From Panorpa germanica (taxonomy: Eukaryota; Arthropoda; Insecta; Mecoptera; Panorpidae), in assembly GCA_963678705.1 (NCBI GenBank), contig OY783204.1:11728759-11792758 (forward strand): a DNA stretch of 64,000 nucleotides. Reading direction: 5' to 3'. Made by a program: the position numbers and the translations under genes. Shown piece after piece: positions 11,147 to 23,700 of this stretch (its first letter is position 1; each line of letters opens with the position of its first letter). The notes beneath the pieces were generated by a model, which had not been told where the DNA came from, made no database searches, and saw nothing but the letters and a program-made list of their open reading frames with translations.

Positions 11147-11796
11147 GTTACAGTTTTGATGTTATGTTCATAAGGCCGCGTGTACGTGTCAAATATATAT
11201 ATATATAGTTATATTTTTTAGCACTAGCTTCGAACTGTAAAACTTTTGTAAAAACACTTATTATTATTTTAATGGCAATCGACTTATTTGATAGTGGGCA
11301 GCAACCTTTTGTTTTTCGTTTATATGTAGTGTTTATATGAGGTCTTCCTTAAATAGCTCTACAGATTTCTTGAATGTCTTAACCAATTAATGTTTTAGCA
11401 CAAACACTAACTTATCGCACTTATTAATGTCTTATCTCAAATACGACAAAGAGACAGTTTTAAGGTTATGTTCATAAGACCGTGTGTACGCGTCATATAT
11501 ATATAGTTATATTTTTCAACAATAGTTTCGAACTGTCAAACTTTTGTAAAAACACTAATTTTAGGGTAAATTAACACAAAATTAAAACAAACTTAAATAC
11601 TTTTCTTTAAAAAAAGTATTCATAAAATATATTTAATTTCTTTCCGTAATAAATTTTTCACTTTTATACACTTTTATCACCTAAAGTAGCAGGAGCCGTT
11701 TAGTACACACACAGTAGATAGGGACCACTTGTGTTGCATAGTAAAATTAACGTCTTTGTAAACCAATACGTAGTTCTTCCTTTTCCTGGTAAGTCC

Positions 11797-12235
11797 CACC
11801 TGTCTTGCCAGAGGCAAGCATCATCATCTTTGTTTTACTTAAAGATATAGCCATTTTGTGTAGCTTCAAGAAACTACACATTTTATCTATAGCAGCTCAA
11901 GAACGGCTTACTAGTTGTTCTCTACTATTTCCACCGACAAGAATCACTTTATCATCTGCAAAACATACGTGTACACATCCTTTCGAGTGAGAAACACAGT
12001 CCTCGTCGAATAGCATGTTCTAAAGCTCAAGGCTTATTACGGATCGCTGAGGACAAACATTAAATAGTTGCCTTTTCATGGAACGGTAATCGGTTTGTAA
12101 AATTATTGTTTGAAAACGAATATAGTTCTTTATAGCGCAGTAGACGTTCTTAGATGTTTTTGCCGGGCTTATTCTTCTAAGGGCAGTTGGCCACCAGACA
12201 TTATCAAACGCACCCTGAATTTCTATAAATTCTAT
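11797..12235 (-). pseudogene. R1-clade RT fragment, monomer b
   Basis: FADD is intact (at about 11958). The frame between it and GAFDNV is interrupted, for example at CTTATTACGG, so only short open pieces remain. This monomer lies directly downstream of BEL/Pao copy 2, in the same relation as monomer a to copy 1. Confidence 0.7.
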
Positions 12236-12980
12236 ATAGTCTTATTATATGCGACAAGTTATGTTTTGTTATGCGTTATCTTGGTATAGTGTAATTGTTT
12301 ATGAACGATCAGTCACCATTTCCATAAAAACCGCATATCTTGTTTACTTATAACAATTAATACACTTTTTTTAATATTAGGAAACTCGCTTTTATATAAA
12401 CTAATTGTTATGTTTTAATATTATTTATAGTTAATGTTTATTGACTTACTTGATAGTTTGAAGCAACCTTTTGTCGTCCGTATATTTGTATTGTTTATAT
12501 GAGGTCTTCCTTATATAGCTCTACATATTTCTTTAATTTCTTAACCAGTTGATGTTTTAGCACTAACACTAACTTAACTATAATCACTTTTTTGTCTATC
12601 GCACTTATTAATGTCTTATCTCAAAATCGAAAAAGGTACAGTTTTGAGGTTATGTTCATACAACCGCGTGTACGCGTCATATATATATAGTTATATTTTT
12701 CTACACTAGTTTCGAACTGTCAAACTTTTGTAAAAACACTGATTGTAGGGTAAATTACCACAAAATTAAAACAAACTTAAATACTTTTCTTTAGAAAAAG
12801 TATTTATATAATATATTTAATTTTTTTCTGTAAATAATTTCTCACTTTTTACACCTAAAGTAGCAGGAGCCGATCAGTACACACACAGTAGATAGGGACT
12901 ACTTGTGTTGCAAAGCAAAATTAACATCTTTGTACACCAATACGTAGTTCTTTCTTTTTCTGTTAAGTCCCATCTGTCTT

Positions 12981-13405
12981 GCCAGAGGCAAGCATCATCA
13001 TCTTTGTTTCACTTGAAGATATAGCCATTTTGTGTAGTTCTAAGAAACTACACATTTTATCTATAGCAGTTTAAGAACGGCTTTCTAGTTGTTCTCTACT
13101 ATTTGCACCGACAAGGATCACTTTATCAACGGCAAAACATACGTTTACACAATAATTCGAGTGAAAAACACAGTCCTCGTCGAATACCTTGTTTCAAAGC
13201 TCAGGGCCCATTACGGATCGCTGAGGACAACCATTAGATAGTTGCCTTTTCATGGAACGTAAATCGGTTTGTAAAATTATTGTTTGACAATGAATATAGT
13301 TCTTCATAGCGCAGTAGACGTTTCTAGATGTTTTTGCCCGGCTTATTCTTCTAAGGGCAGTTGGCCACCAGACATTATCAAACGCACCCACAATTTCTAT
13401 AAATT
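12981..13405 (-). pseudogene. R1-clade RT fragment, monomer c
   Basis: GAFDNVWWPTALRR to CPQRSVMGPEL is open over 65 codons at 13194-13391. The catalytic box has changed from FADD to FAVD (ATCAACGGC instead of ATCATCGGC on the plus strand), so this copy has lost an active-site Asp. Confidence 0.72.
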
Positions 13406-14156
13406 CTATATAGTCTTATAGAATGCGACAAGTTATGTTTTTTTATGCGTTATATTGGTATAGTGTGATTGTTTATGAACGATCAGTCAACATTTGCAAG
13501 AAAACAGCATATCTTGTTTAATTATAACAATTAATACACTCTCTTTAATATTAGGAAACTCGCTTTTATATAAAATAATTGTTATGTTTTATTATTATTT
13601 ATAGTTAATGTAAATCGACTTACTTGACAGTTTGAAGCAACCTATTGTCTTACGTATATTTGTATTGATTATATGAGGTCTTCCTTATATGGCTTTACAG
13701 ATTTCTTTAATTTCTAAACCAGTTGATGTATTAGCACTAACACTAACTTAACTATTATCACTTTCTTTGTCTATCGCACTTTTTAATGTCTTATCTCAAA
13801 AACGACAAAGTTACAGTTTTAAAGTTATGTTCATAAGACTGCGTGTACGCGTCAAATATATATAGTTATATTTTTCAACACTAGTTTCAAACTGTCAAAC
13901 TTTTGTAAAAACACTGATTTTAGGGTAAATTAACACAAAATTAAAACAAACTTAAATAATTTTTTTTAGAAAAAGTATTTATATAATATATTTAATTTTT
14001 TTTTGTAGTTAATTTTTCACTTTTTACACTTAAAGTAGCAGGAGCCGATCAGTACACACACAGTAGATAGGGACCACTTGTGTTGCAAAGCAAAACTAAC
14101 GTCTTTGTAAACCAATACGTAGTTCTTTCTTTTTCTGTTAAGTCCCATCTGTCTTG

Positions 14157-14400
14157 CCAGAGGCAAGCATCATCATCTTTGTTTCACTTAAAGATTATGC
14201 AATTTTGTGTAGTTTCAAGAAACTACACATTTTATCTATAGCAGCTCAAGAACGGCTTTCTAGTTGTTCTCTACTATTTGCACCGACAAGAATTACTCTA
14301 TCGCTTACGGATCGCTGAGGACAACCATTAGATAGTTTCCTTTTTATGGAACGGTAATCGGTTTGTAAAATTATTGTTTGACAATGAATATAATGTTAAT
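14157..14400 (-). pseudogene. R1-clade RT fragment, monomer d, internally deleted
   Basis: A deletion joins the region just before the FADD box (CTCTATCG, near 14300) to the CPQRS region (CTTACGGATCGCTG), removing the box. A second deletion near 14395 removes the GAFDNVWWP end. Confidence 0.65.
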
Positions 14401-14651
14401 GTTAATGGTAATCGACTTAGTTGATAGTGGGCAGCAACCTTTTGTCTTCCGTATATTTGTAAAGTTTATATGAGGTCTTCCTAATATAGCTCTACAGATA
14501 TCTTGAATTTCTTAACCAGTTGATGTTTTAGCACTAACACTTACCTAATTATTATCACTTTTTATGTCTATCGCACTTATTAATGTCTTATTTCAAAAAC
14601 GACTAAGTTACAGTTTGAAGGTTATGTTCATATGACTGCGTGTACGCGTCA

Positions 14652-15899
14652 TCTATACTATAATAATATTATAAAGCGACAGAATTTGTTTGTTTGAACG
14701 CGCTAATCTCCGAAACTACTGGTTCGAATTGAATAATTCTTTTTGTGATGGATAGTCCAGTTATCGAGGAAGGCTATAGGCTATATAACATCACGCTACG
14801 TCCAATAGGAGCAAAGATATAGTGGTAAATGTGTAAAAAACGGGAGAAATATTATAAAGCGACAGAGTTTGTTTGTTTGAACGCGCTAATCTCCGAAACT
14901 ACTGGTTCGAATTGAATAATTCTTTTTGTGTTGGATAGTCCAGTTATCGAGGAAGGCTATAGGCTATATAACATCACGCTACGACCAATAGGAGCAAAGA
15001 TATAGTGGTAAATGTGTAAAAAACGAGAGAAATTATTTTATCTTTGAAGCTTACCGTTGCGTGCGCCGTGAAAACGGATCAAGATACACAAAAAATATGT
15101 ATTAAAGAATAATAGCTCTTTTAATGATCTACAAAACAGTCCGCGATAGTATATGTCTATCTTTTAAGATTAACTCACAAAAACCGTTTTTATGGTATTT
15201 TAACAAAAAACTTTGAAGATTACAATGATAAATAACTCCAAAACAAAACCAACTCGCTCTCTGCGCTGTTTGGCGCGGCGGGAGACAGGCGGTGCTTGCG
15301 GGCAAGCCAGGAGGGGGGTGTAGCTCAACGAGATACCATGCCGCGCGGGTCACTCGCGCGGTCGGCTCCCTACTGAACGGTTGAATGCAGCGCTAATTTG
15401 TTTATGCGATATAATTATCATCGTAATATTACTTTTTAAACACAGTTTCATTTTGTAGTTGTTTTCTATATAGTAGGTACTTTATTTGTTTTAGGATAGT
15501 ATTTAGTTACACAATAATAACACTTTTTTGTTTTTATGTAGATTATCTTAATATATATAAATTACGTGTCACTGTGTTGTCCGCTATGGACTCCTAAACT
15601 ACTTAACCGATTTTAATGAAATTTGTACACCGTGTGCAGTTTAACCCAACTTGAAAGATAGGATAGCTTACATCTCAATTTATTTATCTTATTGCTAATT
15701 ATTTGTCTATTAATTATCTGTATATGACATATGACATCGGGCGACGATGATGGCGACATCTGTTGACTAGATTGAGTAAATATTCTGTTGAGTAAATCGA
15801 AATCTGTTGACTAGATTGAGTAAATATTCAATAAATGGCGCTATGTAATGTAATATGAAAAAAACGTTAGTCACAGCAACGCGTGGCCGGGACAGCTAG
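14652..15899 (+). mobile_element. Non-autonomous Helitron (TCTATACTA family)
   Basis: The 5' end is TCTATACTA followed shortly by ATAATATTATAAAG, and the 3' end is GGCCGGGACAGCTAG. Both are typical of a widespread insect Helitron type. It sits between A and T of the satellite (CGCGTCA / TATATAAATA), with no target-site duplication, as expected for rolling-circle insertion. The element is 1,248 bp and has no transposase. A GC-rich stretch lies at 15240-15370. An open frame on the minus strand at 15129-15353 spans it and looks like chance. Confidence 0.92.
14668..15033 (+). repeat. 183 bp tandem duplication inside the Helitron 5' region
   Basis: The segment starting ATTATAAAGCGACAG is repeated with a period of 183 bp (ATAAAGCGAC at 14671 and 14854). 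The copies differ at only a few bases, for instance GTGATGG against GTGTTGG and ACGTCC against ACGACC. Confidence 0.88.
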
Positions 15900-16209
15900 T
15901 ATATAAATATACTAATAATCTTCAACACTAGTTTTGAACTGTCAAACGATTGTAAAAACACTGATTTAAGGGTAATTAACACAAAATTAAAACAAACTTA
16001 AATACTTTTCTTTAAAGAAAGTATTCATATAATATATTTAATTCTTTTCCGTAATTAATTTCTCACTTTTATTCACTTTTTTCACCTAAAGTAGCAGAAG
16101 CCGATCAGTACACACACAGTAGATAGGGACCACTTGTGTTGCAAAGCAAAATTAACGTCTTTGTAAACCAATACGTAGTTCTTCCTTTTTCTGTTAGGTC
16201 CCATCTGTC

Positions 16210-16635
16210 TTGCCAGAGGCAAGCATCATCATCTTTGTTTCACTTGAAGATATAGCCATTTTGTGTAGTTCTAAGAAACTACACATTTTATCTATAGCAG
16301 TTTAAGAACGGCTTTCTAGTTGTTCTCTACTATTTGCACCGACAAGGATCACTTTATCATCGGCAAAACATACGTTTACACAACCTTTCGGGTGAGAAAC
16401 TTAGTCCTCGTCGAATACTATGTTCTAAAGATCAGGGCTCATTACGGATCGCTGAGGACAACCATTAGATAGTTGCCGTTTTGTGGAACGGTAATCGGTT
16501 TGTAAAATTATTGTTTGACAATAAATTTAGTTGTTTATAGCGCAGTAGACGTTCCTAGAGGTTTTTGCCAGCCTAATTCTTCGAAGGGCACATGGCCACC
16601 AGACATTATCAAAGGCACTTTGAATTTATATAAAT
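16210..16635 (-). pseudogene. R1-clade RT fragment, monomer e
   Basis: The FADD box is intact near 16361. The plus-strand triplet TTA near 16401 and further changes put stops between the box and CPQ, so no long frame remains. Confidence 0.68.
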
Positions 16636-17386
16636 TCTATATAGTCTTATGGTATGCCACAAGTTATGTTTTTTTTTGCGTTATCTTTTTATAGTGTGAT
16701 TGTTCATGAACGATCAGTCACAATTTCCAAGAGAACCGCATATATTGTTCACTTATAACAAATAATACACTCTCTTTAATATTAAGAATGTCGCTTTTAT
16801 ATAAACTACTTGTTATGTTTTAATATTTTTTATAGTTAATGTTAATCTATAGTTTAAAGCAACCTTTTGTCTTCCGTATATTTGTTGTGTTTATATAATG
16901 TCTTCCTTATATAGCTCTACAGATTTTTTAAATTTCTTAACCAGTTGATGTTTTAGCACTAACACTAACCTAATAAGTATCACTTTCTTTGTCTAACGCA
17001 CTTATTAATGCCATATTTTAAAAACGACAAAGTTACAGTTTTGAGGTTATGTTCATAAGATCGCGTGTACGCGTCATATATATATAGTTATATTTTTCAA
17101 CACTAGTTTCAAACTGTCAAACTTTTGTAAAAACACTGACTTTAGGGTAAATTAACACAAAATTAAAACAAACTTAAATACTTTTCTTCGGAAAGAGTAT
17201 TCAAAAAAAAATACATTTAATTTTTTTCCGTAATTAATTTCTCACTTTTTATCATTTTTTTCTCCTAAAGTAGCAGGAGCCGATCAGTACATACACAGTA
17301 GATAGGGACGACTTGTTTATAAAGCAAAATTAACGTCTTTGTAAACCAATACGTAGTTTTTTTTTCTGTTAAGTTCTATCTGTCTT

Positions 17387-17795
17387 GCAAGAGGCAAACA
17401 ACATCATCTTTGTTTCACTTGAAGATATAGCAATTTTGTGTAGTTTCAAGAAACCACACATTTTATCTATAGCAGCTCAAGGACGGCTTTCTAGTTGTTC
17501 TCTACGATTTGCACCGTAAAGGATCACTTTATCATCGGCAAAACATACGTTTACACAATATTTCGAGTGAAAAACACAGTCCTCGTCGAATACCATGTTT
17601 CAAAGCTCAGGGCCCATTACGGATCGCTGAGGACAACCATTAGATAGTTGCCTTTTCATGGAACGGTAATCGGTTTGTCAAATAATTATTTGACAATGCA
17701 TATAGTTCTTTATAGCGCAGTAGACGTTTCTAGATGTTTTTGCCGAGCTTATTCTTCTAAGGGCAGTTGGCCACCAGACATTATCAAACGCACCC
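17387..17795 (-). pseudogene. R1-clade RT fragment, monomer f
   Basis: A one-base loss (GCACCGTAAAGG for GCACCGACAAGG) near 17515 shifts the frame next to an intact FADD box. The same loss is present in monomer k at 47650, marking the two as duplicates of each other. Confidence 0.68.
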
Positions 17796-18568
17796 ACAAT
17801 TTCTATAAATTCTATATAGTCTTAAAGTATGCGACAAGTTATGTTTTTTTATGCGTTATTTTGGTATAGTGTACTTGTTTATGAACGATCAGTAACATTT
17901 CCAAGAAAACCGCATATCTTGTTTACTTATAACAATTCACACACTCTCTTTAATATTAGAAAACTTGTTTTTATATAAACTAATTGTTATGTTTTAATAT
18001 TATTTATAGTTAATGTTAATTGACTTACTTGATAGTTTGAAGCAATCTATTGTCTTCCGTATATTTGTATTGTTTATATAAGGTCTTCCTTATATAGCTC
18101 TACAGATTTCTTTAATTTCTTAACCAGTTTATGTTTTAGCACTAACACTAACTTAACTTTTATCACTTTCTTTGTCTATCGCACTTATTATTGTCTTATC
18201 TTAAAAACGACAAAGTTATAGTTTTGAGGTTATAATCATAAGACCGCGTGTACGCGTCATATATATATAGTTATATTTTTCAAAACTAGTTTCAAACTGT
18301 CAAGCTTTTGTAAATACACTGATCTTAGGGTAAATTAACACAAAATTAAAACAAACCTAAATACTTTTCCTTAGAAATGGTTTTCATATAATATATTTAA
18401 TTTTTTTCCGTAATTAATTTCTAACTTTTAATTACTGTTTTCACCTAAAGTAGCAGGAGCCAATCAGTACACACACAGTCGAAAGGGACCACTTGTGTTG
18501 CAAAGCAAAATTAACGTCTTTGTAAACCAATACGTAGTTCTTCCTTTTTCTGTTAGGTCCCATCTGTC

Positions 18569-19335
18569 TTGCCAGAGGCAAGCATCATCATCTTTGTTTC
18601 ACTTAAAGATATAGCAATTTTGTGTAGTTTCAAGAAACTACACATTTTATCTATAGCAGCTCAAGAACGGCTATTTAGTTGTTCTCTACTATTTGCACCG
18701 ACAAGAATTATTTTATCATTGGCAAAACATACGTTTACACAACCTTTCGAGTCAAAAACTTAGTCCTCGTCGAATACCATGTTCCAAAGCTCAGGGCCCA
18801 TTACGGTTCGCTGAGGACAATTATTAGATTGTTGCCTTTTCATGGAACGGTAATCAGTTTGTAAAATTATTGTTTGACAATAAATAACTATATTTATTGT
18901 CAAACATTAATTTTCAGGACAATTATTAGATTGTTGCCTTTTCATGGAACGGTAATCAGTTTGTAAAATTAATGTTTGACAATAAATAACTATATTTATT
19001 GTCAAACATTAATTTTACAATCTGATTACCGTTCCATGAAAAGGAAACAATCTAATAATTGTCCTCAGCGAACCGTAATGGGCCTTGAGCTTTGGAACAT
19101 GGTATTCGACGAGGACTAAGTTTCTGACTCGAAAGGTTGTGTAAACGTATGTTTTGCCGATGATAAAATAATTCTTGTCGGTGCAAATAGTAGAGAACAA
19201 CTAAAAAGCCGTTCTTGAGCTGCTATAGATATAGCAGCTCTATAGCGCAGTAGACGTTCCTTGAGGTTTTTGCCGGCCTAATTCTTCGAAAGGCACTTGG
19301 CCACCAGACATTATCAAAGGCACCCTGAATTTCTG
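18569..19335 (-). pseudogene. R1-clade RT fragment, monomer g, with inverted second copy
   Basis: The normal minus-strand fragment at 18569-18888 has FAND in place of FADD. Part of it recurs in opposite orientation at 19012-19225 with FADD intact, and then the rest of the normal fragment follows at 19233-19335. Frames of 61 codons on opposite strands (18679-18864 and 19015-19200) are near-identical shadows of this palindrome, not genes. Confidence 0.75.
18655..19223. repeat. Long inverted repeat (palindrome) in a satellite monomer
   Basis: The left arm begins TAGCAGCTCAAGAACGG at 18655 and the right arm ends with its reverse complement at about 19223. Arms are about 230 bp with few mismatches. 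The centre holds two copies of TGTTTGACAATAAATAACTA with their own inverted partners. The same structure is at 49971-50539. Confidence 0.88.
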
Positions 19336-20084
19336 AATGCGACAAGTTATGTTTTTTTTGCGTTATCTTGGTATAGTGTGATTGTTTATGAACGATTAGT
19401 CACAATTTCCATGAAAACCGCATATTTTGTTTACTTATAACAATTAATACACTTTCTTTATTATTAGAAAACTTGCTATTATATAAACTAATTGTTATGT
19501 TTTATTATTATTTATAGTTAATGTTAATCGACTTACTTGATAGTGGGCAGCAACCTTTTGTCTTCTGTATATTTGTAGAGTTTATATGAGGTCTTCCTTA
19601 TATAGCTCTACAGATTTCTTAAATTTCTTAACCAGTTGATGTTTTAGCACTAACACTAACCTAGTTATTATCCCTTTCTTTCTCTATCGCATTTATTAAT
19701 GTCTTATCTCAAAAACGGCAAAGTTACAGTTTTGAGGTTATGTTCATAAGACCGAGTGTACGCGTCATATAGATATAGTAATATTTTTTAAAACTAGTTT
19801 TGAACTGTCAATCTTATGTAAATACACTGGTTTTAGGGTAAATTAACACAAAATTAAAACAAACCTAAATACTTTTCTTTAGAAAAGGTATTCATATAAT
19901 ATATTTAATTTTTTTCCGTAGTTAATTTCTTGCTTTTAATTACTTTTTTTACCTAAAGTAGCAGGAGCCAATCAGTACACACACAGTAGATAGGGATTAC
20001 TTGTGTTGCAAAGAAAAATTAACGTCGTTGTAAACCAATACGTAGTTCTTTCTTTTTCTGTTAAATCCAATCTGTCTAGCCAGA

Positions 20085-20490
20085 GGCAAGCATCATCATC
20101 TTTGTTTTACTTGAAGATATAGCCATTTTGTGTAGCTTTAAGAAACTACACATTTTATTTATAGCAGCTCAAGAACGGCTCTCTAGTTGTTCTCTACTAT
20201 TTGCACCGACAAGAATTACTTTATCATCATCAAAACATACGTTTACACAACCTTTCGAGTGAGAAACACAGTCCTCGTCGAAAACCATGTTCCAAAGCTC
20301 AGGGGCCATTACGGATCGCTAAGGACAACCTTTAGATAGTTTCCTTTTCCTGAAACGGTAATCAATTTGTAAAATTAATGTTTGACAATAATTATAGTTC
20401 TTTATAGCGCACTAGACGTTCCTAGAGGTTTTTGCCGGCCTAATTCTTCGAAGGGCACTTGACCACCAGACATTATTAAAGGCACCCTGA
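20085..20490 (-). pseudogene. R1-clade RT fragment, monomer h
   Basis: The active-site box reads FDDD (ATCATCATCAAAAC on the plus strand). The same change is in monomer n near 51545. Other indels break the frame upstream of the box. Confidence 0.68.
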
Positions 20491-21260
20491 ATTTCTATAA
20501 ATTCTATATAGTCTTATAATATGCCACAAGTTATGTTTTTTTTGCGTTATCTTGGTATAGTGTGATTGTTCAAGAACGATCAGTCACAATTTCCAAGAAA
20601 ACCGCATATATTGTTCACTTATAACAATTAATACACTCTCATTAATATTAGGAAACTGGCTTTTATATAAACTAATTGTTATGTTTTAATATTATTTATA
20701 GTTATTGTTAATCGACTTACTTGATAGTTTGAAGCAACCTTCTGTCTTCCGTATATTTGTAGTGTCTATATGAGGTCTTCCTTATATAGCTCTACAGATT
20801 TCTTGAATTTCTTAACCAGTTGATGTTTAACACTAACACTAACCTAATTAGTATCACTTTTTTTGTCTAACGCACTTATTAATGTCTTATTTTAAAAACG
20901 ACAAAGTTACAGTTTTGCGGTTATGTTCATAAGACCGTGTGTACGCGTCATATATATATATAGTTATATTTTTCAATACTAGTTTCGAACTGTAAAACTT
21001 TTGTAAAAACACTTAATTTAGGGAAAATGAACACAAAATTAAAACAAACTAAAATACTTTTCTTTAAAAAAGTATTCATATAATATATTTAATTTTTTTC
21101 CGTAATAAATTTTTAACTTTTATTCACTTTTTTCACCTAAAGTAGCAGGAGCCGATCAGTACACACACAGTAGATAGGGACCACTTGTGTTGCAAAGCAA
21201 TATTAACGTCTTTGTAATCCAATACGTAGTTCTTCCTTTTTCTGTTATGTCCCATCTGTA

Positions 21261-21680
21261 TTGAGAGAGGCAAGCTTCATCATCTTTGTTTTACGTGAAA
21301 ATATAGCCATTTTGTGTAGATTTAAGAAACTACACATTTTATCTATAGCAGCTCAAGAACGGCTTACTAGTTGTTCTCTACTATTTGTACCGACACGGAT
21401 CACTGTATCATCGGCAAAATATACGTTTACACAACCTTTCGAGTGAGAAACACAGGCCTTGTCGATTACCATGTTTTAAAGCTTAGGGCCCATTATGAAT
21501 CGCTGAGTACAACCATTATATAGTTGCCATTTCATATAATGGTAATCGGTTTGTAAAATTATTGTTTGACAATGAATATAGTTATCCATAGCGCAGTAGA
21601 AGTTCCAAGATGTTTTTGCCAGCCTAATTCTTCGAAAGGTACTTGGCCACAAGACATTATCAAAGGCACCCTGACTTTCT
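21261..21680 (-). pseudogene. R1-clade RT fragment, monomer i
   Basis: The box reads FADDTVI. A segment around 21480-21540 is more diverged than in other monomers (CATTATGAATCGCTGAGTAC, then ATTTCATATAATGG), and the same changes occur in monomer o at 52576-52995. Confidence 0.68.
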
Positions 21681-22499
21681 ATAAATTCTATATAGTCTTA
21701 TGGTATGCGACAAGTTATGTTTTTTTTGCGTTATCTTGGTATAGTGTGATTGTTTATGAACGATAAGTCACAATTTCCATGAAAACTGCATATTTTGCTT
21801 ACTTATAACAATTATTACACTTTCTTTATTATTAGGAAACTTCCTATTATGTAAACTAATTTTTATGGTATATTATTATTTATAGTTAATATTAATCGAC
21901 TTACTTGATAGTGGGCAGCAACTTTTTGTCTTCCGTATATTTGTAGAGTTTATATGAGGTCTTCCTTATATAGCTCTACAGATTTCTTGAATTTCTTAAC
22001 CAGTTGATGTTTTAGCACTAACGCTAACCTAGTTATTATTCCTTTCTTTGTCTATCACACTTATTAACGTCTTATTTCAAAAATTAAAAAGTTACTGTTT
22101 TGAGGTTATGTTCATAAGACTGCGTGTACGCGTCATATATATCATCTACTTATTATAATGTTCGTAATGTTCCAATTTAACATGGAAAACCCATAAGAAC
22201 TCATAGATATTTATATATATAGAGCGTTATATAGAGCGTTATATATATATCCGGTAACAAAATCGTATATGGTATCTTCTAAACGGCGCCTACAAAGTTT
22301 TTTAAATTTTGATATTATGTAAAGGACGAATTTCTAAGACTTTCAACGTCCCTGAATTTTTCCCTGAATTTCCGTGGAAAACCTTATACTGGAAAAACTG
22401 GAAAATATGAAAAAATACTTTTGCTAATATCTGACGAACTAGAAAAGATATAAAACTGAAATTTTGTGTGTATTGAGATCATAATTGTGCACATTTGCC

Positions 22500-23700
22500 A
22501 ATAGTTGAAAATTGGAAATTTAAGTTCAGTAGCGGCGCGAATTTTTGGGGGCAATGTTAGAATAGAGTTAGGACGTTGAAATTTAATATGTAGGCTCGCT
22601 GTAGACAGTTATTAATGAAAAAAAATAAACAGCCCCAAATTTCTAGTGGCGGCGGTAGTTGAGACAGTAAAAGCCAGAAATATTGAAAATGTAGTATTAT
22701 AACTTAGAGTATGTATGGAGACACTAATTGCGCATGTTTGCCAATAATTAGATTACCAAAATTTTAATTCAGTAGCGGCGTGATTTTTTGGGGGCAATAT
22801 CGCAACAGAGCTAGAACGTTGATATTTGGAATATGGGCCCTATATAGAGTGTCATTAGAGACAAACTATAAAAAACTGCAACTTTTCAGAGGCGGCGGGC
22901 GCGGGGGGCGAAAAACCAGAAATATGAAATATATAGAGATAAAGGGCTATAGTTCAAAAAATATGTTCTTAGATACAAATAAAATAGATCCCCGTGCTAA
23001 AATTTAACAAACTTGTTCAGTAGCGGAGGTTTGTGAGGGGTACTAATGCTAAAATATAAATACAAAGCTGAAATTTAGTATGCAGAAATAGATTGACCTA
23101 TATATAAAATATAAATATAAAAATAAAAATATGTAAATATATAAATATAAAAATAAATATGAAATATAAAAAAACTACATTTTATTTGATGCAACAATAG
23201 AGTGGGGGGTGATAAACCGAGTATAAGAACAATATAGTGGTAGAACGATGATATTTTGCATGTAGAATATTAAATAGAAGCTAAATAGTTCACTACAAGT
23301 CAGATATTCAAATTACATTCAGTAGTAGAAATGGATTGATTTTTGGTGCGTTTGTTGTGCTGTAAAATCAAACAGGAGTGAGAGGTATAGGGGGGAAATA
23401 GTTAAAAGCCCCAAATATCAAAAAATAGAAAAAGTGAAAAAATAGAAACTATGCATGTGCATATTTGCGAAAATAAATTTAACCTTAGTAGCGGCGTGAA
23501 ATTGGGGAAGTGGGGGGCAAGAAAACGCTTTGCCAAAGAACTCAATTTTGAAATTTCGATCATTTATAAAAGAAGGGGTAGATAAAAATAGAGAGAGTTG
23601 CTACGAGCAAAATAGATTGCTATGCCTAAAATTTGACAATTTTATTTCAGGAGCGAGGATTAATGGGGAGACTAATATTATAACGTAAATATAAATACGA
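22500..23700 (+). repeat. Quasi-periodic CAGTAGCGGCG units in H1
   Basis: TTCAGTAGCGGCG or a close variant appears near 22525, 22770, 23015, 23325, 23485 and 23645. A related motif, GTGGCGGCGG or GAGGCGGCGG, lies about midway between the first ones (22645 and 22885). Each is followed by a G-run and then by phrases such as AGAACGTTGATATTTGG. Spacing is about 245 bp at first and less regular later. Confidence 0.7.

Larger units (their letters stand above)
11147..14651. repeat. R1-bearing satellite array, segment B
   Basis: Units start, by the GGTTATG marker, near 11160, 11464, 12649, 13824 and 14621. The first is the shortened type seen also at 2355; the second and third are full length (1,185 and 1,175 bp); the fourth is about 800 bp because of two internal deletions near 14300 and 14395. 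The segment is cut by a Helitron at 14652. Confidence 0.92.
15900..22141. repeat. R1-bearing satellite array, segment B continued
   Basis: The array resumes in phase after the Helitron. Marker positions are 17045, 18229, 19737, 20919 and 22104, so unit lengths are 1,184, 1,508, 1,182 and 1,185 bp. The 1,508 bp unit contains an inverted duplication. The unit spanning 14621-17044 is 1,176 bp once the 1,248 bp Helitron is removed. The last unit is cut at 22141 by the Helitron block. Confidence 0.93.
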
